From positions 1-6,236 of the forward strand of contig CALKYE010000041.1 of assembly GCA_938003765.1 (NCBI GenBank): a stretch of 6,236 nucleotides of DNA, in the 5' to 3' direction. Under the pieces are notes generated by a model. That model did not search any database. It saw only the letters and a list, made by a program, of their open reading frames with translations, and was not told the DNA's origin. The position numbers and the translations under genes were made by a program. This DNA comes from an uncultured Planctomycetia bacterium. GTDB taxonomy: Bacteria; Planctomycetota; UBA1135; GCA-002686595. The stretch's first letter is position 1, and every line of letters starts with the position of its first letter. Below are positions 6,198 through 6,236 of the stretch, one piece after another.

Positions 6198-6236
6198 ATG
6201 CTCACTCGTTCGATCGGCGCTGCGGCGCTGTGGTGT
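6198..6236 (+). CDS. Start of a probable exported protein, cut by window edge
   Basis: ATG at 6198 opens 13 codons (MLTRSIGAAALWC) that run off the right end without a stop. A GAAGG ribosome binding site precedes it, and the strong hairpin at 6062-6100 lies between it and the large gene, so it is probably a separate transcription unit. One Arg followed by a small and hydrophobic run resembles the start of a Sec signal peptide. The Cys at codon 13 is too close to the N-terminus, on what is visible, to call a lipoprotein. Nothing can be said about function. Confidence 0.4.
   Translation, partial: MLTRSIGAAALWC

Overview
The window is very GC-rich DNA with two long plus-strand genes and a possible third at the right edge. 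No tRNA, rRNA, CRISPR array, transposase or other mobile element was seen. The first gene has a 'GAFVWGDSTDAD...DQFLIRASGGVGI' block followed by a right-handed beta-helix. I associate this layout with secreted or surface fibre-like proteins of Planctomycetota and other environmental, high-GC Gram-negative lineages. A planctomycete-like host is therefore my best guess, but it rests on one protein style plus composition.

Layout: (1) Bases 1-1520 hold the 3' part of a fibre-like protein whose start lies left of the window. It has a tail-fibre/YadA-style block, eight phased 10-residue repeats, and a beta-helix with about nine rungs and a Cys/Ser-to-Asn ladder. (2) Bases 1521-1765 are a 245-base gap with no convincing gene, promoter or terminator. 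(3) Bases 1766-6037 encode a 1423-residue protein that I cannot assign to a named family. In order it has a duplicated helical-hairpin-like N-terminus, a conserved-looking beta region, a polar helical arm, an 80-residue uncharged Gly/Ala segment of glycine-zipper type, a second polar helical arm leading into a Tyr/His-rich motif, a long mixed alpha/beta middle, an Ala/Met/Gly/Asn-rich low-complexity linker, and two Ig-like beta-sandwich domains at the C-terminus. (4) A strong GC hairpin at 6062-6100 follows its stop codon and probably ends the transcript. (5) A start codon at 6198 with a good ribosome binding site opens what looks like an exported protein, cut off after 13 codons.

How the genes relate is unclear. 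Both long genes lie on the same strand and look like elongated, multidomain, possibly surface or extracellular structural proteins, but the 245-base gap gives no proof of an operon. The best candidate for something undescribed is the 1423-residue protein. Its uncharged glycine-zipper segment, flanked by two polar helical arms, suggests a membrane-inserting or self-assembling hairpin in a protein with no N-terminal signal peptide.
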